From an uncultured Clostridium sp. (GTDB taxonomy: Bacteria > Bacillota > Clostridia > Lachnospirales > Lachnospiraceae), in assembly GCA_900542035.1 (NCBI GenBank), contig UQMJ01000026.1, positions 1-40,468 of the forward strand: a DNA stretch of 40,468 nt. The letters run 5' to 3'. The translations under genes and the position numbers were made by a program. Shown here one piece after another: positions 28,700 through 37,509 of this stretch. The notes under the pieces were generated by a model, which searched no databases, was not told where the DNA came from, and worked only from the letters and a program-made list of their open reading frames with translations. Numbering within the stretch: the stretch's first letter is position 1; each line of letters begins with the position of its first letter.

Positions 28700-31150
28700 T
28701 TAACATTCTCTTTCGTTTTCTTTGCCCTTCCCTTCCAGACAAATAACCGCTTCCGCAAAATTAACGGAAGCCATGGCGTCTTTGCAGTAGCAGTCCGCCC
28801 CTATGGACTCTGCGTACTCTTTTGTCAGAACCGCTCCGCCTGCCATGATTTTTACCCATGGCGCTTTTTCTCTCAAAAGACGGATGGTCGCTTCCATACT
28901 AGGCACCGTAGTGGTCATTAAGGCGCTTAAGCCTACCACCGGAACCTGTTCCTTCACTGCGCAGTCTGCAATTACTTCCGGCGCCACATCCCTTCCCAAA
29001 TCCAAAACCTGGTAACCGTAATTTTCCAGCAATACTTTCACAATGTTTTTGCCAATATCGTGGATATCGCCTTTGACGGTAGCTAAAATTACTTTTCCCT
29101 TCTTCTCCTGGGTCTGGCCGTTCTTCAGCATCTCTGTTTTCAAAACCTCAAAGGCCACCCCTGCCGCTTCGGCGCTCATTAAAAGCTGAGGCAGGAAAAT
29201 CGTACCTTTTTCAAAGCCCTTCCCTACAACATCCAGGGCTGGAATCATCACTTCATTAATGATCTCCAACGGCTGCTTTTCACTTAATAAATCAAAGGCA
29301 AATCGTCCGGCTTCCTCCCGAAATCCTCTTAAAACAGCGTCAAATAACCCATTGCTGCGCCCTTCTTTTGCTTCTTTGTCCGCCGCTTTTTTCTTTACGG
29401 TTTCTCCCAGTCCCGCGCTTTGCCCGCTGTAGATCCCGATATAATCCCCGCACTGGGGATCTAAATTGGCCAGCGCCCGATAGCAGTAATACGCTCTCAT
29501 CATGGCTTCAGAATTAGGGTTGATAATTGCCGCATTCAATCCGCTCTGCAGCGCCATGGTAAAAAATGCAGCGTTGATATTCTCTCTCTGAGGCAGACCA
29601 AAGGAAATATTGGATACGCCCAGAATGCTTTTTCCACCCAGTTCCTGCCGGATTCTCCGAAGAGTTTCCAGGGTGGTCAAAGCCCCTTTGCTGTCAGAAC
29701 TTACCGTCATACAAAGGCCATCGATTAACAGATCCTTTGCCTGGATTCCATACTGGGCAGCTTTTTCATAAATTTTTCTGGCAATACGGATTCGCCCTTC
29801 TGCCGTATCTGGAATTCCATCTTCATCCAGACACAAGGCGACTACGGTTCCGCCATATTTTTTTACCAGCGGAAAAACGGCTTCCATGACTTCTTCTTTG
29901 CCATTTACCGAATTGATCAGAGGCTTTCCGTTGTAAACCCGCATTCCCCGTTCCATTGCCCTGATATCTGCCGTATCAATCTGAAGGGGCAGATCGGTAA
30001 TGCTCTGGAGTTCTTTCATAACCTCTTCCATCATAGAAGGCTCGTCAATTTCCGGAAGGCCTACGTTTACATCCAATATATGGGCTCCGTTATCCTGCTG
30101 GGCTGCGCCTTCTCTCAGGATATAATTTAAGTCGTGTTCCCGAAGCGCCTGTTTAAATTTGGATTTGCCCGTAGGATTAATTCGTTCTCCAATGATAACC
30201 GGATCCTGGCCTATTACCACTGCCTTGCTATAGGACGACACCACTGTCCGCCCCTTATCTTCCGGCCACTGTACTGGAATGGTTCTGCAAAGGGAAACCG
30301 TTTTCCGGATATGGTCCGGCGTAGTTCCGCAGCATCCGCCTACTACAACAGCTCCCATAGCGGCAATGTCTGCCATCTCTTCTGCGAACGTATCGCTGTC
30401 AATATCATATACCGTCCTGCCGCCTTCGCTTCTTGGCAGACCTGCATTGGGATTTACAATTACCGGAAGGCTGGTTACCTTCAGCAGCTGCTCTACAATA
30501 GGTTTCATCTGCACCGGTCCCAGTCCGCAGTTAACGCCGATTCCGTCTACCCCCAGTCCTTCCAGCATAGCGGTCATGGATTCGACTGTCCCTCCGGTCA
30601 GCAGTTTCCCTTTTTCATCAAATACCATGGTAACAAAAACCGGAAGGCTGCAGGCTTCTTTTACGCCCAGGACTGCCGCTTTGATCTCATAGCTGTCGCT
30701 CATGGTTTCAATAAGAACGCCGTCCACTCCTTCCCTGAAACCAATCTTTGCCGCATCTCGGTACAGAGTTACTGCATCCTCAAACTCCAAATCTCCCAGA
30801 GGCTTTAACAGTTTTCCTGTAGGCCCCAGATCCAGAACGACAAACGCATCCTTTCCCGACTGGCGGACTGCCTCTTTTGCATTGGCTGCCGCTGCTTTTA
30901 TTACCTGTTCCAGGCTGAATCTGGTGCCGTCATGGAATTTCAGCCCATTGGCTCCAAATGTGTTGGTATTAATAATATCCGCCCCTGCTTCCAGATAATC
31001 CCGATGAAGGGTAATCAGGATTTCCGGATGAAGGATATTCCAGGTCTCTGGAAGTTCTCCGGCTGCCAGCCCCTTTTCCTGAAGAATACTTCCCGTACCA
31101 CCGTCAAAAAACAGCCGGCGCTTTTTCATTTCTTCCAATAATCTATACAT
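28700..31150 (-). CDS. metH: Cobalamin-dependent methionine synthase lacking the activation domain
   Basis: This 816-aa protein starts at the ATG at 31148-31150 after GGGGAA. Domains in order: homocysteine-binding barrel (about 1-295; FFDGGTGSILQEKGL, zinc Cys in GVNCGLGP and VGGCCGTTPDH), pterin-binding barrel (about 315-580; IIGERINPTGKSKFKQALRE, HILDVNVGLPEID), the B12 cap (about 600-690) and the B12-binding domain with DIHDIGKNIVKVLLENYGYQ, where His binds cobalt, and VGLSALMTTT. E. coli MetH has about 1,220 residues and ends in an S-adenosylmethionine-binding activation domain; that part is absent here and is supplied by the next gene upstream. It makes methionine from homocysteine and methyl-tetrahydrofolate. 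Confidence 0.93.
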   Translation of the reverse strand: MYRLLEEMKKRRLFFDGGTGSILQEKGLAAGELPETWNILHPEILITLHRDYLEAGADIINTNTFGANGLKFHDGTRFSLEQVIKAAAANAKEAVRQSGKDAFVVLDLGPTGKLLKPLGDLEFEDAVTLYRDAAKIGFREGVDGVLIETMSDSYEIKAAVLGVKEACSLPVFVTMVFDEKGKLLTGGTVESMTAMLEGLGVDGIGVNCGLGPVQMKPIVEQLLKVTSLPVIVNPNAGLPRSEGGRTVYDIDSDTFAEEMADIAAMGAVVVGGCCGTTPDHIRKTVSLCRTIPVQWPEDKGRTVVSSYSKAVVIGQDPVIIGERINPTGKSKFKQALREHDLNYILREGAAQQDNGAHILDVNVGLPEIDEPSMMEEVMKELQSITDLPLQIDTADIRAMERGMRVYNGKPLINSVNGKEEVMEAVFPLVKKYGGTVVALCLDEDGIPDTAEGRIRIARKIYEKAAQYGIQAKDLLIDGLCMTVSSDSKGALTTLETLRRIRQELGGKSILGVSNISFGLPQRENINAAFFTMALQSGLNAAIINPNSEAMMRAYYCYRALANLDPQCGDYIGIYSGQSAGLGETVKKKAADKEAKEGRSNGLFDAVLRGFREEAGRFAFDLLSEKQPLEIINEVMIPALDVVGKGFEKGTIFLPQLLMSAEAAGVAFEVLKTEMLKNGQTQEKKGKVILATVKGDIHDIGKNIVKVLLENYGYQVLDLGRDVAPEVIADCAVKEQVPVVGLSALMTTTVPSMEATIRLLREKAPWVKIMAGGAVLTKEYAESIGADCYCKDAMASVNFAEAVICLEGKGKENEREC

Positions 31151-31179
31151 GGCCAAATTCCCCTTTTCCTTTTCTATAT

Positions 31180-31827
31180 TTACGACTGACGCCGGTACAT
31201 ACAGTCTGTTTTCTGGCAGACCTCACATCCCCGCACCTGACAGCGGTAAGGCTTCTTACTGATTCCCATTACCGCTGTTACGGATTTTGAAGGTGTCATT
31301 AACAGACTGTCGGTCAGCTTAATCCCGATCCGTTTTCCTGCCTCCAGCCCATCCAGAAGGTTTTTCTGGACTTCCAGGGGAAAGTCCCCATATCCAGGAC
31401 TGAATCTTGGACGCAGATACAAGCCTTTTTTTTCATATTCTTCTTTCAGTCCCTGACAGATACTGTCGCAGTAATCCTCCAGCATGGCAGTCGCCGCGGC
31501 CTGAAGCACCACAGCCCTGCTCATCTGAAGCCTGGAATACTTTTGAATCAGCTGATCGGCACCTGCTCCCAGGGTTGCTGCAAAGACTGCAATTTTTTCA
31601 CAGTCTTTTAAATTTTTCCACAAATTCCTGCTTCTGGTCTGAAAACAGGACGCGTCAATCTGATGGTTTTCTCCCAAGGTAAGAGGATATTCTAAAACCA
31701 TGGTTCTTGGATCTGCAGCTTGTTCCAATTCGTTCAGACAGGATTCGGCGAGCGCCCTGGTTCTGTCGTCTGCCTCATCCCGTTTATAACCCAGATACCG
31801 GAAAATTTCTCTTCTGTTTACTTCCAT
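31180..31827 (-). CDS. Stand-alone methionine synthase activation domain protein
   Basis: This 215-aa protein contains LYLRPRFSPGYGDFPLEVQK, the Arg-x-x-x-Gly-Tyr motif that binds S-adenosylmethionine in the C-terminal domain of MetH, preceded by LQAAATAMLEDYCDSICQGL. It should re-methylate oxidised cobalamin on the short MetH encoded 29 bp downstream. The C-terminus ends in a Cys cluster (CQVRGCEVCQKTDC) absent from the E. coli domain; it could hold a metal or Fe-S centre for the required electron. It lies between metF and metH in one operon. Confidence 0.85.
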   Translation of the reverse strand: MEVNRREIFRYLGYKRDEADDRTRALAESCLNELEQAADPRTMVLEYPLTLGENHQIDASCFQTRSRNLWKNLKDCEKIAVFAATLGAGADQLIQKYSRLQMSRAVVLQAAATAMLEDYCDSICQGLKEEYEKKGLYLRPRFSPGYGDFPLEVQKNLLDGLEAGKRIGIKLTDSLLMTPSKSVTAVMGISKKPYRCQVRGCEVCQKTDCMYRRQS

Positions 31828-31839
31828 GGCGTCCCCTTT

Positions 31840-32697
31840 TTATACGATTTCCGACAAACTCTCCTTGATCTGCATCGCTACATCCGGTTTGTTCATCGAG
31901 TACACGTGGATTCCATTAACGCCATTGGCAATTAAATCAATAATCTGCTCGGTTGCATAAGCGATTCCTGCCTGCTTCATGGCAGCCGGATTATCTCCAA
32001 ACCGGTCTACAATAGCCTTAAAACGGGCTGGAAGATAGGTTCCGGACATTTTGCAGATACGGGCAATCTGTTTGGCATTGGTAACCGGCATGATTCCTGC
32101 AAGAACCGGTACCTGGATCCCTTTTTCTCGGATCCGGTATAAAAAATTATATAAAATGTTGTTATCAAAAAACATCTGGGTCGTCAAAAAGTCACAGCCT
32201 GCGTCTACTTTTTCTTTTAAATGCAGAATATCTTCCGTCTTGTTGGCCGATTCTACATGGCCTTCCGGATAGCAGGCCGCGCCAATACAGAACTCTCCCG
32301 CCTGCTTAATCTCGTGAATCAGTTCAGAAGCATAGCGGTAATCGTGAACCGGCGTCCCCTCTGCCGGAATATCTCCCCGTAAAGCCAGGACGTTTTCAAT
32401 CTGATTGTCTTTTAACTCCTGTAAAATCTGTTTCATGCTCTCCCTGGTCGAAGAAACGCAGGTCAGATGGGCAAGAGGCGTTACATTCCCCTTGTTCTTG
32501 ATTGTAGATGCAATCTGGACCGTATATTGGCTGGTTCCGCCACCGGCTCCATAGGTAACGCTCATAAATGCCGGTTCTGCCTGGGCAATCTTCAGCGCGG
32601 CAGTCTCTACAGACTGATAGTTGTCCGCCGTCTTTGGCGGGAATACCTCAAAGGACAGAGTTGGTTTTTCCTCTGCCAGGATGTCTCGTATTTTCAT
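31840..32697 (-). CDS. metF: 5,10-methylenetetrahydrofolate reductase
   Basis: This 285-aa protein starts at the ATG at 32695-32697, after AAAGGAGG. Family motifs are clear: LSFEVFPPKTADN, FMSVTYGAGGGTS, LAHLTCVSSTRESM, VLALRGDIPAEG, FCIGAACYPEGH, DFLTTQMFFDN and VPVLAGIMPVTNAKQI. It reduces methylene-THF to methyl-THF, the methyl donor used by the MetH encoded two genes downstream. Order metF - activation protein - metH makes a complete methyl-transfer operon. No SAM or cobalamin riboswitch is visible in the 56 bp upstream. Confidence 0.95.
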   Translation of the reverse strand: MKIRDILAEEKPTLSFEVFPPKTADNYQSVETAALKIAQAEPAFMSVTYGAGGGTSQYTVQIASTIKNKGNVTPLAHLTCVSSTRESMKQILQELKDNQIENVLALRGDIPAEGTPVHDYRYASELIHEIKQAGEFCIGAACYPEGHVESANKTEDILHLKEKVDAGCDFLTTQMFFDNNILYNFLYRIREKGIQVPVLAGIMPVTNAKQIARICKMSGTYLPARFKAIVDRFGDNPAAMKQAGIAYATEQIIDLIANGVNGIHVYSMNKPDVAMQIKESLSEIV

Positions 32698-32753
32698 GTA
32701 ATTTCCTCCTTTGCAGGCGGCCTTCGCCGCTGTCTTCCCCCCAACAGCAGTGC

Positions 32754-34253
32754 CTAACCGATGTGATACAGTGCCGAATATTTTTCCTTCAGATAACGGA
32801 TATAATATCTGGGATTAAAATCTTCTCCTGTCGTATCTTTTAAAATCTGACGGCTGGTTTTTAACTTGCCGTACTGATGGATATTCTCTCTTAAATACTC
32901 TCTGATTTCATCGATTTTTCCTTCCCTGAGAAGTCCTTCAAAATCCATAACTTCCTTCATATGGAAATAAAGCTGCGCTCCAAATGCGCTTCCTAACGCA
33001 TAGGATGGAAAATATCCAAAAGATCCCTGGGACCAGTGAATGTCCTGGAGAACTCCTTCCTTATCGGCCTTAGGGCGCACGCCTAAATACTCTTCGTATT
33101 TGTCTGCCCAGATTTCCGGAAGCTTCTCTACATCCAAATCTTCTTCGATCAGCATCTTTTCAATTTCATACCGGATCAGCACATGAAGACTGTAGGTCAG
33201 CTCGTCGGCCTCGGTACGGATCAGATCCGGATGCACCTTGTTAATCGCGTCTGTAAACTGCTCCACGCTGATGTTTTCAAACGTGTCTGGAAACAGTTCC
33301 TGAAGCTTTCCATAAATCGGAATCCAGAACGCTTTGCTTCTTCCGATGATGTTTTCAAAGAAACGGGACTGGGATTCATGCATTGCCATAGACGCCCCCT
33401 GTCCCACTACTGTCTGGGTTAAGTCGTCTCGAATTCCCATTTCATAAATGCCGTGTCCGGCTTCGTGGATAACAGAAAACAGGGAACTATCCACATGGTC
33501 GTTATAACTTGTGGTAATCCGCACGTCTTTATTGTGGAGATTCGTTGTAAACGGATGGGCGCTGACAGACAAAACCCCTTTCGAAAAATCAAAGCCCACA
33601 TAGTCTGCCAGAAACCGTCCCAGTTCTTCCTGCTTTTCTTCTGGAAACGTTCCGGTTAAAAAGTCATCGCAAATCTGTCTCCCTTTTTCCATTACCTCTT
33701 TTAAGAAGGGGACAAGTTCTTCTTTTAACAATCCAAAAAATTCATCCAGATCCGTTGTGGTAAATCCCTTTTCATAGTCCTTTAACAACGCGTCGTATTT
33801 GCTCTGTCCTTCTTTTGCCCGATAAGAGGCAAACTTTTTCTGATACTCCACCACTTTTTTCAGGGTTGGGGCAAACCGTTTAAAATCATTCTGTTCTTTG
33901 GCTTCTTCCCAGATCCGCACAGATTCAGAAGACAGCTTGGCAAAAGCCTGGTACTCTTCTTTCGGAATACAGTCTAACTGTCCAATCTGTTCCTCCATTT
34001 CTTTTACCTGGGCCAGTTCTACTTCATTTAAGCCGGACGGATCCTGGAGGCACTGTCTGACCAGAGCTTTTGTCTCGTCTCCGGTCATGGCTTTAAAATA
34101 CTGTCCGGACAAAATTTCAATTACTCTGGATGTATTTTCGCCTGCTGCCTTTGGAGCCAGCGTAGCGTCGTCCCACTCAAACAATACCAGGGCAGTCTGA
34201 ACTGCCATTGCTTCATCCAGATAGGTTTTTAACTGCTTAAATGCTTCATTCAT
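32754..34253 (-). CDS. M32 family metallocarboxypeptidase
   Basis: This 499-aa protein starts at the ATG at 34251-34253 after AAAGGAG. It has the M32 zinc site SVIHEAGHGIYEMGIRDDLT (HExxH with the DLTQT-type stretch after it), HESQSRFFENIIGRSKAFW, and DVRITTSYN upstream. Members such as Thermus Taq carboxypeptidase and P. furiosus PfuCP remove C-terminal residues with broad specificity. No signal peptide, so cytosolic. The length of about 500 is typical. Confidence 0.93.
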   Translation of the reverse strand: MNEAFKQLKTYLDEAMAVQTALVLFEWDDATLAPKAAGENTSRVIEILSGQYFKAMTGDETKALVRQCLQDPSGLNEVELAQVKEMEEQIGQLDCIPKEEYQAFAKLSSESVRIWEEAKEQNDFKRFAPTLKKVVEYQKKFASYRAKEGQSKYDALLKDYEKGFTTTDLDEFFGLLKEELVPFLKEVMEKGRQICDDFLTGTFPEEKQEELGRFLADYVGFDFSKGVLSVSAHPFTTNLHNKDVRITTSYNDHVDSSLFSVIHEAGHGIYEMGIRDDLTQTVVGQGASMAMHESQSRFFENIIGRSKAFWIPIYGKLQELFPDTFENISVEQFTDAINKVHPDLIRTEADELTYSLHVLIRYEIEKMLIEEDLDVEKLPEIWADKYEEYLGVRPKADKEGVLQDIHWSQGSFGYFPSYALGSAFGAQLYFHMKEVMDFEGLLREGKIDEIREYLRENIHQYGKLKTSRQILKDTTGEDFNPRYYIRYLKEKYSALYHIG

Positions 34254-34291
34254 GGTATGATTCTCCTTTATATTCTCTGTAAAATGGAAGA

Positions 34292-34314
34292 GGACACTCA
34301 CGAAAGGAGTGTCC
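34292..34314 (-). terminator. Hairpin after the Met-rich secreted protein gene
   Basis: GGACACTC (34292-34299) pairs with GAGTGTCC (34307-34314), 17 bp past the stop. On the minus strand it is followed by TCTTCCATTTTA, a weak T run. Confidence 0.55.
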
Positions 34315-34330
34315 CCAAACTATCTCGTTT

Positions 34331-35344
34331 TCATTCCGTCATACTGGTAATATCCATATAACCTTCTGTGGATGGAAGGGTAATGGATACCGGCTGTCCT
34401 GGATTCTGAATCGTCACATCCATATCCAGCTCCATGCCCATTGGAATTCCCAGGAATTCCATTGACATATCCATGGAAACACTTGAACGGTCTGCATAAC
34501 CGTTTTCATTGATGTGAACCGTTCCGCTGGCTCTGTCTACCTGATATTCATATCCAAGATCGGAAGCACTCATCCCCATAAGTCCCATCATTTCCTGTAC
34601 AGCTGTATTTAATTCTGCCATATCCATATCATAAGTAACCGTCTTTGCTTCTCCATTGTGGTACAGCTTCAGATTCGCCATCCCGTATGTCTCATCTGCA
34701 GCGAACGATAAACTGGAACTTAAGGCCATGCTCTGCGCCATCATCTCGTCCATGTCCATCGGCATTTTCATCTTTGTGCCGTCCATCTCTGTATACATAT
34801 AACCGTCTTTATAGAACATGGTCATTGTCATAGATTCCCCGTCTGCCTGAAGCGCCATGTCATACAGGATTTTCATATTTCCAGAATAAACTCCCTGCAT
34901 CTTCATATTCATATCCAGCAGCATATCCATGGATTCCTGATCCACTGTAAATTTCATAACTGCATCGATATCTGCATCCATATCCATCAGGCCGGAAGCC
35001 TTTGCATTGGCAGCAGCAAAAAACGCTCCTATCTCTTCTGCCGTTGCGCCTAAATCCAGCTGCTGGACATTGCCGCCCATAGTCCACTGGCCCTTGCTGT
35101 TGACAATCCAGTTATCCACAACGGTATTTAAATCCAACCATCCATCTTCGTTAAAGTGATAACACTCTGCAAGTCCGTCTCCATCACCGTCAATCCATTG
35201 CCAGACGTCTGCTGCATAGCTGCCGTCGTCCTGAAGGTATTTCCATGTAACATCCTCTTCCTCCCACTGGCCTGCAAATGCGCTGACTGAACATAAAAGT
35301 GCCATTGGTACTGCCAAAACTGCTGATTTCTTCCATTGTTTCAT
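34331..35344 (-). CDS. Secreted Met/Asp-rich protein, LppX/DUF6612-like
   Basis: This 337-aa protein starts at the ATG at 35342-35344 after AAAGGGG. It has a clear signal peptide (KKSAVLAVPMALLCSVSAFA, cleaved near A-G). No lipobox Cys follows, so it is probably secreted or wall-associated. Residues about 25-95 resemble choline-binding-type wall repeats with Trp/Gly/Tyr spacing (WKYLQDDGSYAADVWQWIDG, CYHFNEDGWLDLNTVVDNWI). The remainder is an LppX/LolA-like lipid-binding beta fold as in DUF6612, unusually rich in Met and Asp (DMLLDMNMKMQG; KMKMPMDMDEMMAQSM). Ligand and role unknown. Confidence 0.65.
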   Translation of the reverse strand: MKQWKKSAVLAVPMALLCSVSAFAGQWEEEDVTWKYLQDDGSYAADVWQWIDGDGDGLAECYHFNEDGWLDLNTVVDNWIVNSKGQWTMGGNVQQLDLGATAEEIGAFFAAANAKASGLMDMDADIDAVMKFTVDQESMDMLLDMNMKMQGVYSGNMKILYDMALQADGESMTMTMFYKDGYMYTEMDGTKMKMPMDMDEMMAQSMALSSSLSFAADETYGMANLKLYHNGEAKTVTYDMDMAELNTAVQEMMGLMGMSASDLGYEYQVDRASGTVHINENGYADRSSVSMDMSMEFLGIPMGMELDMDVTIQNPGQPVSITLPSTEGYMDITSMTE

Positions 35345-35377
35345 TGTCTGTACCCCTTTCTGACTGTTCTTTCTCGT

Positions 35378-35406
35378 ATTGTAATATAAATTTTGTAAGA
35401 TTACAA
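35378..35406 (-). promoter_or_regulatory. Promoter of the Met-rich secreted protein gene
   Basis: On the minus strand TTGTAA (35401-35406), 17-bp spacer, TACAAT (35378-35383), 34 bp before the ATG. Confidence 0.6.
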
Positions 35407-35424
35407 CAATTTTCAAAACAAAAA

Positions 35425-35460
35425 CTGCAGCAAATGAACTTTTTGGTCCATCTGCTGCAG
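35425..35460 (-). terminator. Nudix gene terminator
   Basis: CTGCAGCA-A-ATG (35425-35436) pairs with CAT-C-TGCTGCAG (35449-35460), extended by inner pairs, and is followed on the minus strand by TTTTTGTTTTG. Confidence 0.78.
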
Positions 35461-35484
35461 CTTCGCTGTCTCAATGTCTCTGCA

Positions 35485-35937
35485 TCAGAAATATTTCTTA
35501 TTGCCCCAGAGATTGCTCCTTTTAAGATCCAGGTACTCATTATATGCCTTCTCTAAAATCTGTTTTTCGTTGGAAAACTTTAACAGATGATAGGCCTCAT
35601 AAAACTTGTAATATCCGGAATCAATGAAATATTCCTCCCGCTGTGGTTTACTGTAATAGCTGTCTGCCATCATCAAATACCAGTGTACGTCCTTCTCCAC
35701 TACATCCTGAGGAGTGTTAAAGGAATACTGACTTTTTCCGATATACTTAATAATGGAAGCGCTGACTCCGGTCTCCTCTTTTACCTCACGCAGCGCCGTC
35801 TCTTTGAACTCTTCTCCTGGCTCTACAGTTCCCTTGGGAAGGACCCAGCCCTCATACTTATTCTTATAATTCTTGTATAGGACGAGTATCTTACCACGAA
35901 ATATAACCACACCGCCGCAGCTAGTTGCTTCTATCAT
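35485..35937 (-). CDS. Nudix hydrolase
   Basis: In this 150-aa protein the Nudix box GTVEPGEEFKETALREVKEE followed by TG is complete (Gx5Ex7REVxEExG). The start ATSCGGVVIFRGKILVLY and the WVLPKG strand are typical of MutT/diadenosine-polyphosphate-type enzymes. The C-terminal 60 residues (FYEAYHLLKFSNEKQILEKA) form an extra helical part. It hydrolyses a nucleoside diphosphate linked to another group; which one is not readable. It is a single gene with its own promoter and terminator. Confidence 0.88.
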   Translation of the reverse strand: MIEATSCGGVVIFRGKILVLYKNYKNKYEGWVLPKGTVEPGEEFKETALREVKEETGVSASIIKYIGKSQYSFNTPQDVVEKDVHWYLMMADSYYSKPQREEYFIDSGYYKFYEAYHLLKFSNEKQILEKAYNEYLDLKRSNLWGNKKYF

Positions 35938-35981
35938 CGCAATCCCTCCTGGTCGCTGGTGTGTAACTTCTGTCTGTGCCT

Positions 35982-36010
35982 AGTATAACTCTTTTCAGAA
36001 GGTATTGCAA
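35982..36010 (-). promoter_or_regulatory. Nudix gene promoter
   Basis: On the minus strand TTGCAA (36005-36010), 17-bp spacer, TATACT (35982-35987), about 45 bp before the ATG. Confidence 0.68.
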
Positions 36011-36066
36011 GGGAAACTGTGGGCATGGATGATGTTTCGCCTTCTGCTGTCTGGAAATAAGGGGGC

Positions 36067-37509
36067 TTACGGCGTAAAGTAAGCGTCCATCACTGCCCTG
36101 GCAATGGGCGCAGCCTCCCTGCCTCCGGAACCGCCCTCCTCTACAATAACGGTCACTGCAATCTTAGGATCATCTGCCGGAGCAAAGCCGGTAAACCACG
36201 CATGACTTTCTTTTCCGGTCTCAAACTCCGCTGATCCCGTCTTTCCTGCTGCCCGATAAGCTTCTGTCTGCAGGGCGGAAGCGGTTCCTTCTGTTACCAC
36301 CCGCTCCATCATTCCGGAAAGAACTCCGGCTTCGCCTGCGCTCATCAGACTCCCATAAACTTCTGGAAGAAATTTTGTGCCTTCTTTTCCGTTTTCACTC
36401 TCCACATGATCAATCAGATACGGTTTCATCAGAATTCCTCCGTTGGCTATGGCTGATGTAATCATCAGACTGTGAATGGGGGTAATCTGGGTTCCTCCCT
36501 GCCCAATAGAGGTCTGAAGCACCTCCCAGTCCGAAGATTCTCCTGACAGCGCAAAGGTACTTTTGCTGTAAGGGACAGGCAATGGCAGCTCTTTATTAAA
36601 CAGCAGTTCTTCTGCCGTCTTTTTCATGCTGTCATGGTTGAGCAGCGTGCCCATATAAGCAAACGCTCCATTGCAGGAATTGGCAAAGCACTGGGCAATA
36701 TCCTGGCTGCCATGGGCATTTCCATGGTAGCAGCGGATGGTGTATTCTCCCTGTTCGTAAGTACCGTCACAGTCAAAATGGAAATTCTGATACTCATCTG
36801 GATATTGTCTCATATACTCCAGAAGCGTTACTATTTTAAAGGTAGATCCTGGAGGATAAACTCCCTGGGACACCCTGTTTAACAGCAGGCCTTCTCCCTG
36901 TTCTCCGCTTACCAGACTGTCCCACAGCGTATTGACCTGATTGGGATCAAAATCCGGTTTGGAAACCATTGCCAGAATTTTTCCGGTATCGACTTCCATC
37001 ACTGCCACTGCGCCTTTCCGCTCGCCTAACGCAGCGTAAGCGGCCTGCTGAAGGTCCACATCCAGAGTGGTAACCACATTGTCTCCAGGATCCTTTTCAT
37101 CCATCATTTCCCGAATTACCTTTTCTGCAAGGCTGTCATGGGAGGTCAACAGATAAAAATTAGCCAGTTCTTCCATGCCTGTCTTTCCCCTGGTAGCCCA
37201 TCCTACCGTATGGCAGAACAGAGGGCCGTATGGATAGCCGCGCACTTCTGCTCCATCCTCTCCTACTATAGTTTCTGCCAGTACCCTGCCGTCATTGCTT
37301 AAAATTTTTCCCCGTATTACCTGTTCCGACAAGTGATCCAGTCTGGCATTGTAAGGGTTGTTAATGGCATTTTCGCTTTCCGCCTGCATAAACCAGACCA
37401 TGTATCCAATCATCAGGGCAAATACTGCCGTAATTGCATAGGTAAGTCTTAAAATGTTTTTATTGGAATCCGGAGATTTTGAATTACGCTTCCTCATAGT
37501 CCTCCTCAT
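36067..37509 (-). CDS. Class B penicillin-binding protein (PBP2/PbpA-like transpeptidase)
   Basis: This protein has 480 aa from ATG 37509 (ATG 37497 is also possible). One N-terminal membrane helix (about 24-41) is followed by a short non-catalytic region and a transpeptidase domain with Ser222-T-F-Lys225 (PPGSTFKIV), Ser278-C-Asn280 (ANSCNGAF) and KTG (AAGKTGSAEF). It cross-links peptidoglycan outside the membrane. The pedestal region is short for a class B PBP, as in the PbpA group. It overlaps the SEDS gene upstream by 26 bp, giving the usual SEDS-PBP glycosyltransferase/transpeptidase pair. Confidence 0.92.
   Translation of the reverse strand: MRRTMRKRNSKSPDSNKNILRLTYAITAVFALMIGYMVWFMQAESENAINNPYNARLDHLSEQVIRGKILSNDGRVLAETIVGEDGAEVRGYPYGPLFCHTVGWATRGKTGMEELANFYLLTSHDSLAEKVIREMMDEKDPGDNVVTTLDVDLQQAAYAALGERKGAVAVMEVDTGKILAMVSKPDFDPNQVNTLWDSLVSGEQGEGLLLNRVSQGVYPPGSTFKIVTLLEYMRQYPDEYQNFHFDCDGTYEQGEYTIRCYHGNAHGSQDIAQCFANSCNGAFAYMGTLLNHDSMKKTAEELLFNKELPLPVPYSKSTFALSGESSDWEVLQTSIGQGGTQITPIHSLMITSAIANGGILMKPYLIDHVESENGKEGTKFLPEVYGSLMSAGEAGVLSGMMERVVTEGTASALQTEAYRAAGKTGSAEFETGKESHAWFTGFAPADDPKIAVTVIVEEGGSGGREAAPIARAVMDAYFTP

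Noticed and set aside
30134..30808. Plus-strand 224-codon frame opposite metH
   Set aside because: It lies wholly inside the pterin/homocysteine domain coding sequence of metH, which is certain.
32698..32753. Possible SAM or cobalamin riboswitch upstream of metF
   Set aside because: Only 56 bp separate the genes and no S-box or B12-box pattern is visible; only a small GCGGC-GAAG-GCCGC hairpin without a T run.
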